This document shows positions 52,394 to 60,944 of a stretch of 64,000 nt of DNA, piece after piece; position 1 is the stretch's first letter; the number at the start of each line of letters is the position of its first letter. This DNA comes from UBA1941 sp046329575 (GTDB lineage Bacteria > Bacteroidota > Bacteroidia > Chitinophagales > LD1). The position numbers and the translations under genes are program-made. A model generated the notes under the pieces. That model saw nothing but the letters and a program-made list of their open reading frames with translations, was not told the origin of the DNA and searched no databases. The DNA is taken from contig JAXLUJ010000014.1 of NCBI GenBank assembly GCA_046329575.1, positions 32,220 to 96,219 on the forward strand, written 5' to 3'.

Positions 52394-52933
52394 TTATTCT
52401 GCGGCTGGAGCTTCGGTGTTCTCTGCTTCGGCGGCCGGAGCGGCTTCTTCAGCAGGAGCATCAGTAGCGGCGGTTGCAGCTAAGGCAGCAGCGCGCTTTG
52501 CTTCGCGTTCTTCTTTTTTACGGGTTTCGTCGGCCAGCATTTTAGCCACGCGATCTTCTTTAGAAGCGTGAACCTTTTTCTTGTGGTCGATCACCGAGTT
52601 TTTGTGGGCCTCAGTCCAGTCGGCGTATTGCTTATCGGCTTGTTCCTGAGTAAGGGCGCCTTTGGCCACACCGCGAAGCAAATGCTTACGGAACAGCACG
52701 CCTTTATATTTCAGAATGGCATTCACCGTATCGGTTGGTTCAGCGCCTTTCAGAATCCAGTCAACCGCTTTGTCCACATCAAGGTGGATAGTTGCCGGTG
52801 AAGTAAGCGGGTTATAATCGCCTAAGCGCTCAATGAATTTACCGTCGCGGCGCGCACGGGAATCAGCGGCTACAATGTGGTAGAAAGGGCGTTTTCCGCG
52901 TCCGTGTCGTTGTAAACGTAATTTAACTGCCAT
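52394..52933 (-). CDS. rpsP: Ribosomal protein S16 with long C-terminal extension
   Basis: A 179-residue S16. The first 85 residues are the normal protein (MAVKLRLQRHGRGKRPFYHI, then DSRARRDGKFIERLGDYNP). The remainder is a Lys/Glu helix followed by an Ala/Glu/Pro-rich acidic tail, about twice the E. coli length; I recall such extensions as common in Bacteroidota S16. First gene of the ribosomal cluster, with a near-perfect promoter upstream. Confidence 0.97.
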   Translation of the reverse strand: MAVKLRLQRHGRGKRPFYHIVAADSRARRDGKFIERLGDYNPLTSPATIHLDVDKAVDWILKGAEPTDTVNAILKYKGVLFRKHLLRGVAKGALTQEQADKQYADWTEAHKNSVIDHKKKVHASKEDRVAKMLADETRKKEEREAKRAAALAATAATDAPAEEAAPAAEAENTEAPAAE

Positions 52934-52974
52934 GTCTTAAAAGAATTTAATGTCTGGTTTAAAAATTGGGAGCG

Positions 52975-53005
52975 CAAAGGTAAAAGAAAAACTGAGAAGT
53001 TCAAA
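52975..53005 (-). promoter_or_regulatory. Bacteroidota-type promoter of the rpsP cluster
   Basis: On the minus strand TTTG (53005-53002) and TACCTTTG (52982-52975) are separated by exactly 19 bp, matching the TTTG-N19-TAnnTTTG consensus without mismatch. The leader to the rpsP ATG is about 35 nt. This is the clearest promoter in the window. Confidence 0.8.
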
Positions 53006-53146
53006 AGAGCTTGCGGCTTTCTGTAGCGGCATCTTTCGTACCGAACCATAGCTGTACTTCAATAATTATAAAAAAGGTTTTCGGAATACATTGATAATTA
53101 ATAGATTTTTTGTCATTTCCGATGGTAGCAGCAGCTCCAAGGGATT

Positions 53147-53935
53147 CTAAACATTTCTGGAATTAGCTCCAGATTTTATTAAAAAGAAAATGCCAAGTGC
53201 TATAGCCGGAATGCTCAGCAACTGGGTTTTGCTGATGAAACCCACCAAAAGCTCGCCTTCGGGAACCTTTAAAAATTCGAGTAGAAAACGGACCAGAAAC
53301 ACACCGGTAAAGAAGCAGCCGACGTAGAACCAAGGGCGTTCCCCCTGGCGGCGGTAAATAGAAATAATCAAAATCTGAAGAACCAGATAGGCCACACTTT
53401 CATACAATACCACGGCATGCCTTGGAATCTGATCAACCCTCTCAAAAATAAAGCCCCAGGGCATGGCGGTAGGTATGCCATAAAGTTCTGAATTGAACAG
53501 ATTTCCCAAACGGATTAATGCAGCGGGAAGAAAGATGACCAGTGCTACGCGATCGAACAGCCATTGCAAGCGGAACTGTGGGTAGCGTTTGTGAAAGAGG
53601 AATATAGCTGCCAAACCGCCTAAAATGCCGCCATGGCTCGCCAAACCGCCCTTCCACACTTTCACCACCTCAAATGGATGAGCTATAAAATAATGGAGGT
53701 CATAGAAAAGTACCTGACCTAAGCGAGCGCCAATGATAGCGCCAATGAAAATGTATTGAATAAGCAGTACCAGATGATCTTCGCTCAGGTTTTCCTGACG
53801 CAATATCCACCTCCCCAGAAAAAAACAGCCCAGAATAGAAAGCGTCCACATGAGCCCGTACCATTGCAGGGTAAACCAATCGAAGGGAAGCGGAATATCG
53901 GGATTTACAGCCCAGTGTATGAATGCCAGCACCAT
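53147..53935 (-). CDS. lgt: Prolipoprotein diacylglyceryl transferase
   Basis: A 262-residue canonical Lgt with about seven membrane helices. The active-site motifs are intact: WKGGLASHGGILGG holds the histidine equivalent to E. coli His103, and LIRLGNLFNSELYG holds the Arg143/Asn146 pair. RFLLEFLKVPEGE is the C-terminal block, with Lys at the position of Arg239 as I recall for Bacteroidota enzymes. It anchors the many lipoproteins of the cell (for example the SusD here). Last gene of the murI unit. Compare the Lgt-like paralog at 8550. Confidence 0.95.
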   Translation of the reverse strand: MVLAFIHWAVNPDIPLPFDWFTLQWYGLMWTLSILGCFFLGRWILRQENLSEDHLVLLIQYIFIGAIIGARLGQVLFYDLHYFIAHPFEVVKVWKGGLASHGGILGGLAAIFLFHKRYPQFRLQWLFDRVALVIFLPAALIRLGNLFNSELYGIPTAMPWGFIFERVDQIPRHAVVLYESVAYLVLQILIISIYRRQGERPWFYVGCFFTGVFLVRFLLEFLKVPEGELLVGFISKTQLLSIPAIALGIFFLIKSGANSRNV

Positions 53936-53948
53936 TACGAATAAAAGG

Positions 53949-54590
53949 TTAACTGAAGTAATGCGGAATTACCACAAATGCTACAAATTGTCCCGTAAAA
54001 CCGGCAGCATAGCCCCACATTACCTCACCCTGACTATGGGCGTTCAAAATGAGGCGGGCTGTGCCAATTAGGCCCGATAGCAGGATTACAGCCATAAACA
54101 ACAACTTGAGATCGTAGTCAGAAAGGCCAAGCATCAGCAACAGCAATGCCATGAACGAACCCGCGGCCATGGTGTGCAAACTGATTTTGCTGAAAATGTT
54201 TACAAAAAAACCGATAAAAACGGCCAAAGCCGCGCCCAGCAGCATGTGCGACATGTAACTATTGCTGAAAATATTTGGGTGTGCTGTTGGTTTAAACAAC
54301 ATAAAAGCCCACAAATAAAAAGTAGCCGTGGCTACATACGGAATGATGCGTTGTTTGCGGTCCTCCAGTTTCAGACTATCGATTAATTCCAGTTGCTTCA
54401 TCAGAAACACCCAAAAAATAGGGAAGATGCAAGTGAGCAGAAAAACCATGGCGATCCACAATATTCGGTCATTCCGGCTGGAAAAGGCAAATAGATGTGG
54501 ATTGGCCAACACTAAAAAAATGCCGGCATAGGTACAGCCGAACAAGGGATGAAAAATGTAAGAGATGATTTTCGCAAAACGTTCTGTCAT
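53949..54590 (-). CDS. PAP2-like membrane protein
   Basis: A 213-residue protein with about six helices. DRKQRIIPY (near 75), SKISLHTMAAGSF (near 130) and ARLILNAHSQGEVMWGY (near 180) sit where PAP2 phosphatases have KxxxxxxRP, PSGH and SRxxxxxHxxxD. The motifs are degenerate: SLH replaces SGH and Gln-Gly-Glu replaces the final Asp region. It may be a phosphatase acting on an undecaprenyl- or phosphatidyl-phosphate, or a derived protein without activity. Located between the YCF48-like gene and lgt. Confidence 0.65.
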   Translation of the reverse strand: MTERFAKIISYIFHPLFGCTYAGIFLVLANPHLFAFSSRNDRILWIAMVFLLTCIFPIFWVFLMKQLELIDSLKLEDRKQRIIPYVATATFYLWAFMLFKPTAHPNIFSNSYMSHMLLGAALAVFIGFFVNIFSKISLHTMAAGSFMALLLLMLGLSDYDLKLLFMAVILLSGLIGTARLILNAHSQGEVMWGYAAGFTGQFVAFVVIPHYFS

Positions 54591-54601
54591 ACAACCCGAA
54601 A

Positions 54602-55555
54602 TCAGAGTTCAAACATAAATACTTTTCCGCCGCTTCCTGCCACAATTCCAGAGTTTGCGGAATAAAGGTGAACATCGTGCAGATCAGCGTCGGTAAAAGA
54701 TTGGATACGGTCCCAATGCACTCCACCATCAGTAGTTCGTAGTATCACACCGCTTTCGCCTACTGCAACGCCATGCCGGGCATCAAAAAAATCCACACCC
54801 AGAAGATGATCGGGCGTGCCGAAAGAGGTATTGCTCTTTTTCACCACCTGCCAGCTTTGGCCACCATCAACCGTCCGGCTGATACCACCGAAGTAGCCCA
54901 CTGCACAGCCATGCATAGCATCCGAAAATTTCATCGCTTGAAAAAAATCACCGGATTGCACTACTGAATAAAACGAAGTTCCTCCATTATGAGAACACTT
55001 TATAGTTCCATAACCACAAACCAAAACGACACTATCGCTTTGAAAAAAAGCTGCCGTATAGGCATGAAGGGTATCGTTCACGTAATTCCAATCAGCGCCT
55101 CCATTGTGGGTAATGGCCCATCCCCCATTGCCAAATCCATTTCCGAACGCCAGCACACCATCGTTTTTATTAAGAAAACACAACCCGTTCACCGGCTTAT
55201 AAATGGAAAGATTACTTTTAGAGAAATGGCGGGCGCTGTCGATGGTTTCACAATACACCGCATCATACCCGGCGGCAATACCTTCGGCAGCATTAAAAAA
55301 GAACAAGGTGTACAAACTTTTATCGGCAATAGAATCAGACTTCCACGATTTTCCGCCATCCAAAGATTTTAATAACACACCGCGATCATAACGATCACCA
55401 CCGCACAAGTAGGCTAATGAATCGTTCACAAAGAAAAACCGGTTCAATTTGGCACTACATCCGGTTTCTAACTGATGGGCGATTACCGGAATATCTTTTT
55501 TGCATGAAAAAAGAAATACCAATAGCAGCAAACTCAAAAGTGGCCAAATACGCAT
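54602..55555 (-). CDS. YCF48/BNR-repeat beta-propeller lipoprotein
   Basis: A 317-residue lipoprotein (MRIWPLLSLLLLVFLFSCKK) made of repeated propeller blades of the form SLDGGKSWKSD, THNGGADWNYV, TVDGGQSWQVV and TTDGGVHWDRI, each followed by a hydrophobic GxAVG-type strand. This is the YCF48/BNR-like repeat found in photosystem assembly factor HCF136 and in many Bacteroidota surface proteins. The role here is unknown; it is probably periplasmic or surface-anchored. The start overlaps the stop of the aminotransferase by one base. Confidence 0.8.
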   Translation of the reverse strand: MRIWPLLSLLLLVFLFSCKKDIPVIAHQLETGCSAKLNRFFFVNDSLAYLCGGDRYDRGVLLKSLDGGKSWKSDSIADKSLYTLFFFNAAEGIAAGYDAVYCETIDSARHFSKSNLSIYKPVNGLCFLNKNDGVLAFGNGFGNGGWAITHNGGADWNYVNDTLHAYTAAFFQSDSVVLVCGYGTIKCSHNGGTSFYSVVQSGDFFQAMKFSDAMHGCAVGYFGGISRTVDGGQSWQVVKKSNTSFGTPDHLLGVDFFDARHGVAVGESGVILRTTDGGVHWDRIQSFTDADLHDVHLYSANSGIVAGSGGKVFMFEL

Positions 55556-56751
55556 TATGTTCTTTTGGTTACCTCACCAACTGCGTTTAAAATCACGCGG
55601 CAGGCGCTTTCTATTTCGCTTTTTGAAATGATGAGTGGCGGACAAATACGCAGACAATTGGAAGCAAATAAAAACCAATCGGTAAAAACCCCCTGTTCCA
55701 GACAACGGTCGATGATCTTTTTATTGATTTCGAATGAATCGAATTCCACCGCCAGCATTAGTCCTTTACGACGAACCGACCGGATTTCGGCATGCTGTAA
55801 TAAGGTTTCGAACAATGCGCCTTTAGCCTCCGCTTCCAGCATTAAATTTTCAAGTTGTAATACTTGCAGGGCGGCCAATCCGGCTGCACAGGAAACCGGA
55901 TGACCACCAAATGTGGTGATATGCCCTAAAACCGGATTTTTTGCCAGTTTTATCATCAATTCGGAAGAGGCAATAAATGCGCCTAGCGGCATGCCGCCAC
56001 CCAATGCTTTTGCCAGTAAAAGTACGTCGGGAGTAATGCCACTTTCCTCCATTTGAAACATGCGGCCACAACGCCCGAATGCGGTTTGCGCTTCATCTAA
56101 AACCAGCAATGCGCCCACTTCAGTACAGCGTTTCCGCAATTGTTGCAAGTATGCATTGGTTGGAATGGTGATGCCTGATTCGGCTTGCACCGGATCGATA
56201 AAAACAGCAGCAGTGCGTTCGGTAATCTCCTGTAGGGCTTCAGCATCGCCATAGGGCAACATCGTACAGTCGGGAAGCAAGGGGCGGTAGTTATTCCGGA
56301 AATATTCATCGCCCAAAATACTAAGCGCTCCCTGCGTGCTACCGTGGTAAGCGTGTTTGAAATGAACGAAGTTGGTGCGCCCCGTAACCCGTTTGGCCAG
56401 TTTCATAGCACCTTCAGTAGCTTCTGCTCCGCTATTCGTAAAATAAACTGAATTTAAGGCAGAAGGAAGCAAATCGGTTAGTGCTTTAGCAAATTGCACT
56501 TGCGGCGATTGCACCACTTCGCCATACACCATTAAATGGAAATATTTTTCAGCCTGATCTTTCACTGCCTGGACCACAGCCGGGTGCGTGTGCCCCACAT
56601 TGCTTACGGCAATGCCCGAAATCAAGTCCATGATTTTTCTACCCTTTGTATCGCACAGATAGAGCCCTTCTGCCTTCTCAATTTCAAGCAACAGCGGAGC
56701 TGTAGAAGTTGGAGCCAGATGCTGTAAAAAGAGTTGGCGATTGCTGATCAA
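55555..56751 (-). CDS. Class III (acetylornithine-type) aminotransferase
   Basis: A 398-residue PLP enzyme. YFTNSGAEATEGAMKLAKR binds the cofactor phosphate, FIDPVQAESG is the substrate segment, VLDEAQTAFGRCGR the aspartate motif, and LLAKALGGGMPLGAF holds the Schiff-base lysine near residue 250. The sequence is closest in layout to ArgD/ornithine-type class III enzymes. No arginine gene is adjacent, so the amino-group acceptor is not determined. Confidence 0.88.
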   Translation of the reverse strand: MISNRQLFLQHLAPTSTAPLLLEIEKAEGLYLCDTKGRKIMDLISGIAVSNVGHTHPAVVQAVKDQAEKYFHLMVYGEVVQSPQVQFAKALTDLLPSALNSVYFTNSGAEATEGAMKLAKRVTGRTNFVHFKHAYHGSTQGALSILGDEYFRNNYRPLLPDCTMLPYGDAEALQEITERTAAVFIDPVQAESGITIPTNAYLQQLRKRCTEVGALLVLDEAQTAFGRCGRMFQMEESGITPDVLLLAKALGGGMPLGAFIASSELMIKLAKNPVLGHITTFGGHPVSCAAGLAALQVLQLENLMLEAEAKGALFETLLQHAEIRSVRRKGLMLAVEFDSFEINKKIIDRCLEQGVFTDWFLFASNCLRICPPLIISKSEIESACRVILNAVGEVTKRT

Positions 56752-56758
56752 GCTGCAA

Positions 56759-57946
56759 TTATTTTTTGGTTTCCAGCTCTTTGATGATAGCTTCTTTCAG
56801 TGATTGAGCCGACGTGGGACTTATATTCTCATCCTTAGCTTTAAGAAGCGCATAATCACAAGCCTTTGTAGCTTCGCTGAAGTTGCCCAACTTGTATTGC
56901 AGATAAGCGTAAGTAGTGTTGTTGTTATACGTATCCTTGATGTTGACTGCTGTATGGGCCCAATTACTGGCCTTTTGTAAATACTTGGTGTCATTCGTAT
57001 TTACATAATATTTCCAGGCCATATCGCTTAACATTTTCTCATCTTTAGCGGCATATTTTTTCAAGTAGGCAGAAACGTATTTATCGTATTTGCCGGCATT
57101 TGAAGTATTGAGGTAATAATCCATCTGCATCTTCGCCACTTGTTGGGCGGCATCGGATGATTTGTTCATTTTTACCAGACTTACAGCCTGCATCAGCTTG
57201 TCTTCGCTATTTTTACGAATAGCCTCGGTAAGCGTATTATTGGCAATGAAATTCACTTTATCATTAAACCCTTTTTCAGTCATCAATCCACTAATGGCTG
57301 CTTTATTCTTCATCATGATGGGCAGTCCTGGCGATGATACATCGTTCGTAAGGTTATAGACTGTTTTCTTTACACCATCCCGTTTCCATTCATTTTCGTT
57401 AAGCAGAGAAAGGTATTCTGAAAATAGTTTCGACACATCAAGTCCGGAAGCTTTACGCGCAGCCAGATAGTCTTCAAGGAACGGCAGTTCGCGATTGCCG
57501 CTTGCATATTTTTTATCCATTCCTGAAACCATATCCGGTAGCGGATCACCCGCTTTTTGAGCTGCTGCAATCAAACCCGCAGGATCCAAACCACCAACTT
57601 GCTTGTGTTTCACTGCGCCATTCTCATCTAACCACAACATGGTAGGATAAGCACGGATCTGATAGCGAGTGGCGATATCAATACCTTCGCCTTTTTCCAT
57701 ATCTACTTTCATATTCACGAAATTGCGGTTGAAGTACGCGCCCACAGCCGAATCAGGGAATACTTGTGAAGCCAGGCGTTTGCAAGGTCCGCACCAGGTG
57801 GTGTAGCAATCCATAAAAATCAACCGCCCTTCAGAACGCGCTTTGTCGAGCGCCTGCTGAAAAGTGAGATCGTGATCGAACTCAATGCCTTGAGAAAAAC
57901 CCGATACGGAGATCAGGCAGAATAAAGCGCTGATAAGCTTTCTCAT
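56759..57946 (-). CDS. Secreted thioredoxin-family protein with long helical C-terminus
   Basis: A 395-residue exported protein. A signal peptide (MRKLISALFCLISVSGFSQG) leads to a thioredoxin domain with the intact active site MDCYTTWCGPCKRLASQVF near residue 45 and IRAYPTMLWLD. The remaining 250 residues are helical, TPR-like. It should work as a periplasmic disulfide reductase/isomerase with a binding module. ATG 57946 is preferred to 58060, because the signal peptide starts there and it lies directly after murI. Confidence 0.88.
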   Translation of the reverse strand: MRKLISALFCLISVSGFSQGIEFDHDLTFQQALDKARSEGRLIFMDCYTTWCGPCKRLASQVFPDSAVGAYFNRNFVNMKVDMEKGEGIDIATRYQIRAYPTMLWLDENGAVKHKQVGGLDPAGLIAAAQKAGDPLPDMVSGMDKKYASGNRELPFLEDYLAARKASGLDVSKLFSEYLSLLNENEWKRDGVKKTVYNLTNDVSSPGLPIMMKNKAAISGLMTEKGFNDKVNFIANNTLTEAIRKNSEDKLMQAVSLVKMNKSSDAAQQVAKMQMDYYLNTSNAGKYDKYVSAYLKKYAAKDEKMLSDMAWKYYVNTNDTKYLQKASNWAHTAVNIKDTYNNNTTYAYLQYKLGNFSEATKACDYALLKAKDENISPTSAQSLKEAIIKELETKK

Positions 57947-57947
57947 A

Positions 57948-58757
57948 TTACTTCTTCCAGATATTTTGTAATTGCAAATTAATGTTTTCGCCATAGAAAA
58001 AACGCGCCGAGTTGCGGAAGCTGTCGGTAATATCGCTAACAAAAAACGTATCGCCCCCATTTCGTTTTTCGCTTAACAATTTTTCTTTGGCCAGAATGCC
58101 CTTTAGTTTTTCAGCCACAATTTTGGTGGAATCAAAAAGCTTGATGTTGCCCTTGTAGAAATCCAGAATTTGTTCTTTGATCATTACATAATGGGTACAT
58201 CCCAGAATGAGCGCATCGATTCCTTGCAGTTCCGGTTGTGCGAGATAGTTTTCAATTACCGATCGGCTTATGGTATTGTTGTAGAAACCTTCTTCAATCA
58301 TAGAAGCCAGCAATGGCGTAGCCAAAGCCGTATGGTTTAAGCCGGGTTTGCGTCGGGAAAGTTTTTCTTGATACACCCCCGAATTTACCGTAGTTCTGGT
58401 GGCAATCAGCCCCACCTTTTTGATTGAATTATCGGCAATTACCGATTCAATAATCGGATCAATCACATTAAAGATCGGAACACTACCCTGATGCGTATCG
58501 CGAAGGTATTCATAAGCCGCGGCAGAAGCCGTGTTGCAGGCAATTACGATGCATTTGCATTGTTCCTGTTGCAGCAAAAAATCAGTAATTCCCAGCGAAT
58601 AGCGGCGGATGAGTTCTTTTGATTTATCGCCATAAGGAACGTGAGCTGTATCGCCAAAGTAAATCAGACGTTCATCGGGCAGCATTTGCGAAATTGCATG
58701 TGCCACCGTAAGTCCGCCAATGCCTGAATCGAAAATCCCAATCGGCCGGTTGTTCAT
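57948..58757 (-). CDS. murI: Glutamate racemase
   Basis: A 269-residue MurI that makes D-glutamate for peptidoglycan. PIGIFDSGIGGLTVAHAI is the N-terminal block, VIACNTASAAAY contains the first catalytic cysteine (near residue 74), and LILGCTHYVMIKEQI the second (near 186). It is the first gene of a six-gene unit (murI, thioredoxin, aminotransferase, YCF48-like, PAP2-like, lgt) with spacings of 1-13 bp, mostly envelope functions. Confidence 0.96.
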   Translation of the reverse strand: MNNRPIGIFDSGIGGLTVAHAISQMLPDERLIYFGDTAHVPYGDKSKELIRRYSLGITDFLLQQEQCKCIVIACNTASAAAYEYLRDTHQGSVPIFNVIDPIIESVIADNSIKKVGLIATRTTVNSGVYQEKLSRRKPGLNHTALATPLLASMIEEGFYNNTISRSVIENYLAQPELQGIDALILGCTHYVMIKEQILDFYKGNIKLFDSTKIVAEKLKGILAKEKLLSEKRNGGDTFFVSDITDSFRNSARFFYGENINLQLQNIWKK

Positions 58758-58864
58758 GCTGCAAAGAAAAGAATGCCGTTATAAATTCCTGTGGAATCTG
58801 ACAATCACCTGAATTTCATTAGATCTGAAGATTCCAGATAATTTATCAATTTGCCAGACTCTTT

Positions 58865-58886
58865 CCACGGATACACGGATACACGA
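58865..58886. repeat. CGTGTATC tandem repeat, two copies (minus-strand reading)
   Basis: The spacer between murI and the YciI-like gene holds CACGGATACACGGATACACG. Its reverse complement contains the same 8-bp unit as the tract at 12264-12295. Confidence 0.75.
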
Positions 58887-58898
58887 TAAATCGCTTCC

Positions 58899-59231
58899 CT
58901 ACATCAACGGCCGCACCTCAATGGAGTCGCCGGTTTCGTAGGCTGGGCATTCCTTGGCAATAGCCACGGCAGCATCCAGCGTTTCGGCTTCAATGATGTA
59001 AAAGCCACCGATCCCTTCTTTTATATCGCGGATCGGGCCTTCTACTAATTGGCCGGCTTTCATTTCCAGCAGCTTCCCTTCGCTGGGTATTCCATTTCCG
59101 CCACGCAATATGCCGCGCGCATCCAATTTTTTGGCCCAACCGCTATGCAGCGCTATAATTTGTTGCAATTGCGCGTCCGGCATGGGATAGCGCGTAAGAT
59201 CTTCGCGGATCAATAGTATGAATTGAGGCAT
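58899..59231 (-). CDS. YciI-related (YCII) family protein
   Basis: A 110-residue ferredoxin-like-fold protein. MPQFILLIREDLTRYP opens it, the middle has HSGWAKKLDARGILRGGNG, and the end has GGFYIIEAETLDAAVAIAKECPAY and VRPLM, all typical of the YCII/DGPF family. Such proteins are often linked to sigma-70-type regulators, but none is present here. The function is unknown; divergent from mnmE. Confidence 0.88.
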   Translation of the reverse strand: MPQFILLIREDLTRYPMPDAQLQQIIALHSGWAKKLDARGILRGGNGIPSEGKLLEMKAGQLVEGPIRDIKEGIGGFYIIEAETLDAAVAIAKECPAYETGDSIEVRPLM

Positions 59232-59296
59232 AACGTCTATTTTCTGCCAAACTAAAAAACATCATCTAAACGCACATTCTTCTCTATTTTGGCCGC

Positions 59297-60667
59297 ATGA
59301 ATCTTCACGACACCATTGTGGCACTGGCTACTCCGCAAGGCATGGGTGCCATTGGCGTGATTCGCCTTTCGGGGAATGACGCCATTGCCATAGCTGCAAA
59401 GGTTTTCCATGGAAAAGACCTGAATCAGGCCACTTCTCACACCGTTCACTATGGCACCATCAAGGATGGCGAGAAAGTGTTGGATGAGGTATTAGTTACC
59501 GTTTTTCGTGCGCCAAAAAGTTTTACCACCGAGGACGTTATTGAAATTGCGGGTCATGGTTCGCCGTTTGTACTGCGTGAAATACTGGGTTTGCTGATTC
59601 GAAATGGCGCACGCGCTGCCGATGCCGGCGAGTTCACGATGCGCGCTTTTATGCACGGACGTATCAATCTGGCGCAAGCCGAGGCGGTGGCCGATATGAT
59701 TGCGAGCGAATCGGAGGCGCAAATGCGCGTGGCGCTTCAGCAAATGCGCGGCGGCTTTAGTGCGCAGTTGCAGCAATTGCGCGAAAAGCTCATTCACTTT
59801 GCTTCATTGGTGGAACTGGAGCTCGATTTTTCGGAAGAAGATGTAACCTTTGCTGACAGAAATGCATTGCAGCACTTGATTGCCGATATGCAGCGCCAAC
59901 TAAAACTATTACAGCAATCGTTCCGGCAGGGAAATGTAATTCGCAATGGAGTGAACACGGTAATTGCCGGCCGTCCGAACGCCGGAAAATCAACTTTATT
60001 GAACGCACTGTTGCAGGACAACCGCGCTATTGTTTCTGACATTCCCGGAACCACGCGCGATGTAATTGAAGAAACGCTGATAATTGGCGGCATATCCTTT
60101 CGGTTGATGGATACTGCCGGTATTCGCGAAGCTACCGATGCCATTGAGAAAATTGGCGTAGAACGCACCATGATGAAGATTGGAGAAAGCGCTGTGGTGT
60201 TGTTCATATTTGATGTAGCCGCCATGAGTTTGGAAGCAGTTCAAGGCGATTTGGAGATGCTGAAACGCGAGGGCAGCATTTTGATTCCCGTTGGTAATAA
60301 GACCGATTTGATTGGTGTAACCGAAGCCCGGAAGAAGTTTCATAGCCTTGAAAATTTACAATTAGTTGCTGCGCGAAGTGAGGAGTCGGTAGAGGAATTA
60401 AAGCAACACTTATTGGAATCGATACAGATGAATGCAGTGGACCTAAATGCCCCTATGGTTACGAATGTGAGGCACTTTGAAGCTTTACGAACGGCTTCAG
60501 AAGCTTTGGAGGCCGTACTGCAAGGTTTAGAAGGCGGTACCACCGGCGATTTTCTTGCAGCCGATATTCGAACTGCCTTGCGTGCCTTAGGCAGCATCAC
60601 AGGCGAAATCGATCACGATAGGGACATCTTGGGTAGCATATTTGGGAAGTTTTGTATAGGAAAGTAA
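59297..60667 (+). CDS. mnmE: tRNA modification GTPase MnmE
   Basis: A 456-residue MnmE (TrmE). The N-terminal formyl-THF-binding domain starts DTIVALATPQGMGAIGVIRLSG. The G domain lies in the middle with the P-loop GRPNAGKSTLLNAL, the switch DIPGTTRDVIEE, DTAGIR and NKTD. The C-terminal end FCIGK carries the essential cysteine. With MnmG it makes the cmnm5U wobble modification. The length is normal. Confidence 0.97.
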   Translation: MNLHDTIVALATPQGMGAIGVIRLSGNDAIAIAAKVFHGKDLNQATSHTVHYGTIKDGEKVLDEVLVTVFRAPKSFTTEDVIEIAGHGSPFVLREILGLLIRNGARAADAGEFTMRAFMHGRINLAQAEAVADMIASESEAQMRVALQQMRGGFSAQLQQLREKLIHFASLVELELDFSEEDVTFADRNALQHLIADMQRQLKLLQQSFRQGNVIRNGVNTVIAGRPNAGKSTLLNALLQDNRAIVSDIPGTTRDVIEETLIIGGISFRLMDTAGIREATDAIEKIGVERTMMKIGESAVVLFIFDVAAMSLEAVQGDLEMLKREGSILIPVGNKTDLIGVTEARKKFHSLENLQLVAARSEESVEELKQHLLESIQMNAVDLNAPMVTNVRHFEALRTASEALEAVLQGLEGGTTGDFLAADIRTALRALGSITGEIDHDRDILGSIFGKFCIGK

Positions 60668-60684
60668 CCGGCCTCAATATGGTC

Positions 60685-60729
60685 AAGTTATTGCTTTACC
60701 TGTTCACGCCATAAGTCAAGCAATAACTT
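60685..60729. other. 12-bp perfect inverted repeat after mnmE
   Basis: AAGTTATTGCTT (60685-60696) and AAGCAATAACTT (60718-60729) pair perfectly around a 21-nt loop, 18 bp after the mnmE stop. A run of seven T lies another 12 bp downstream, so a weak terminator is possible. The rest of 60668-60887 holds no recognisable gene. Confidence 0.5.
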
Positions 60730-60887
60730 TAATATAAACTTTTTTTGTCAAGTATCTAACATGACCTTACAAGCTACATACAAGGTTTTTCTGAAAATGT
60801 AAAAAGGATATTTGAATACTTTGAATTTGAGAATTTATACTGGTTAGTTCCATTTGATCTTCCCTCCTAATCCATATGCTAAATCGG

Positions 60888-60933
60888 CCCCAATCAAAAA
60901 GGCCACTCTTTCGAGTGGCCTTTTTGATTGGGG
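60888..60933. terminator. Bidirectional terminator with perfect 21-bp stem
   Basis: Two 21-bp arms (60888-60908 and 60913-60933) are perfect inverted repeats around a TTTC loop. Each arm includes AAAAAGGCCACTC or its complement, so both strands have a GC stem followed by five T. It lies 12 bp after the stop of the SprB-repeat gene and also stands at the end of the mnmE side. Confidence 0.92.
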
Positions 60934-60944
60934 TTCAATAATAA

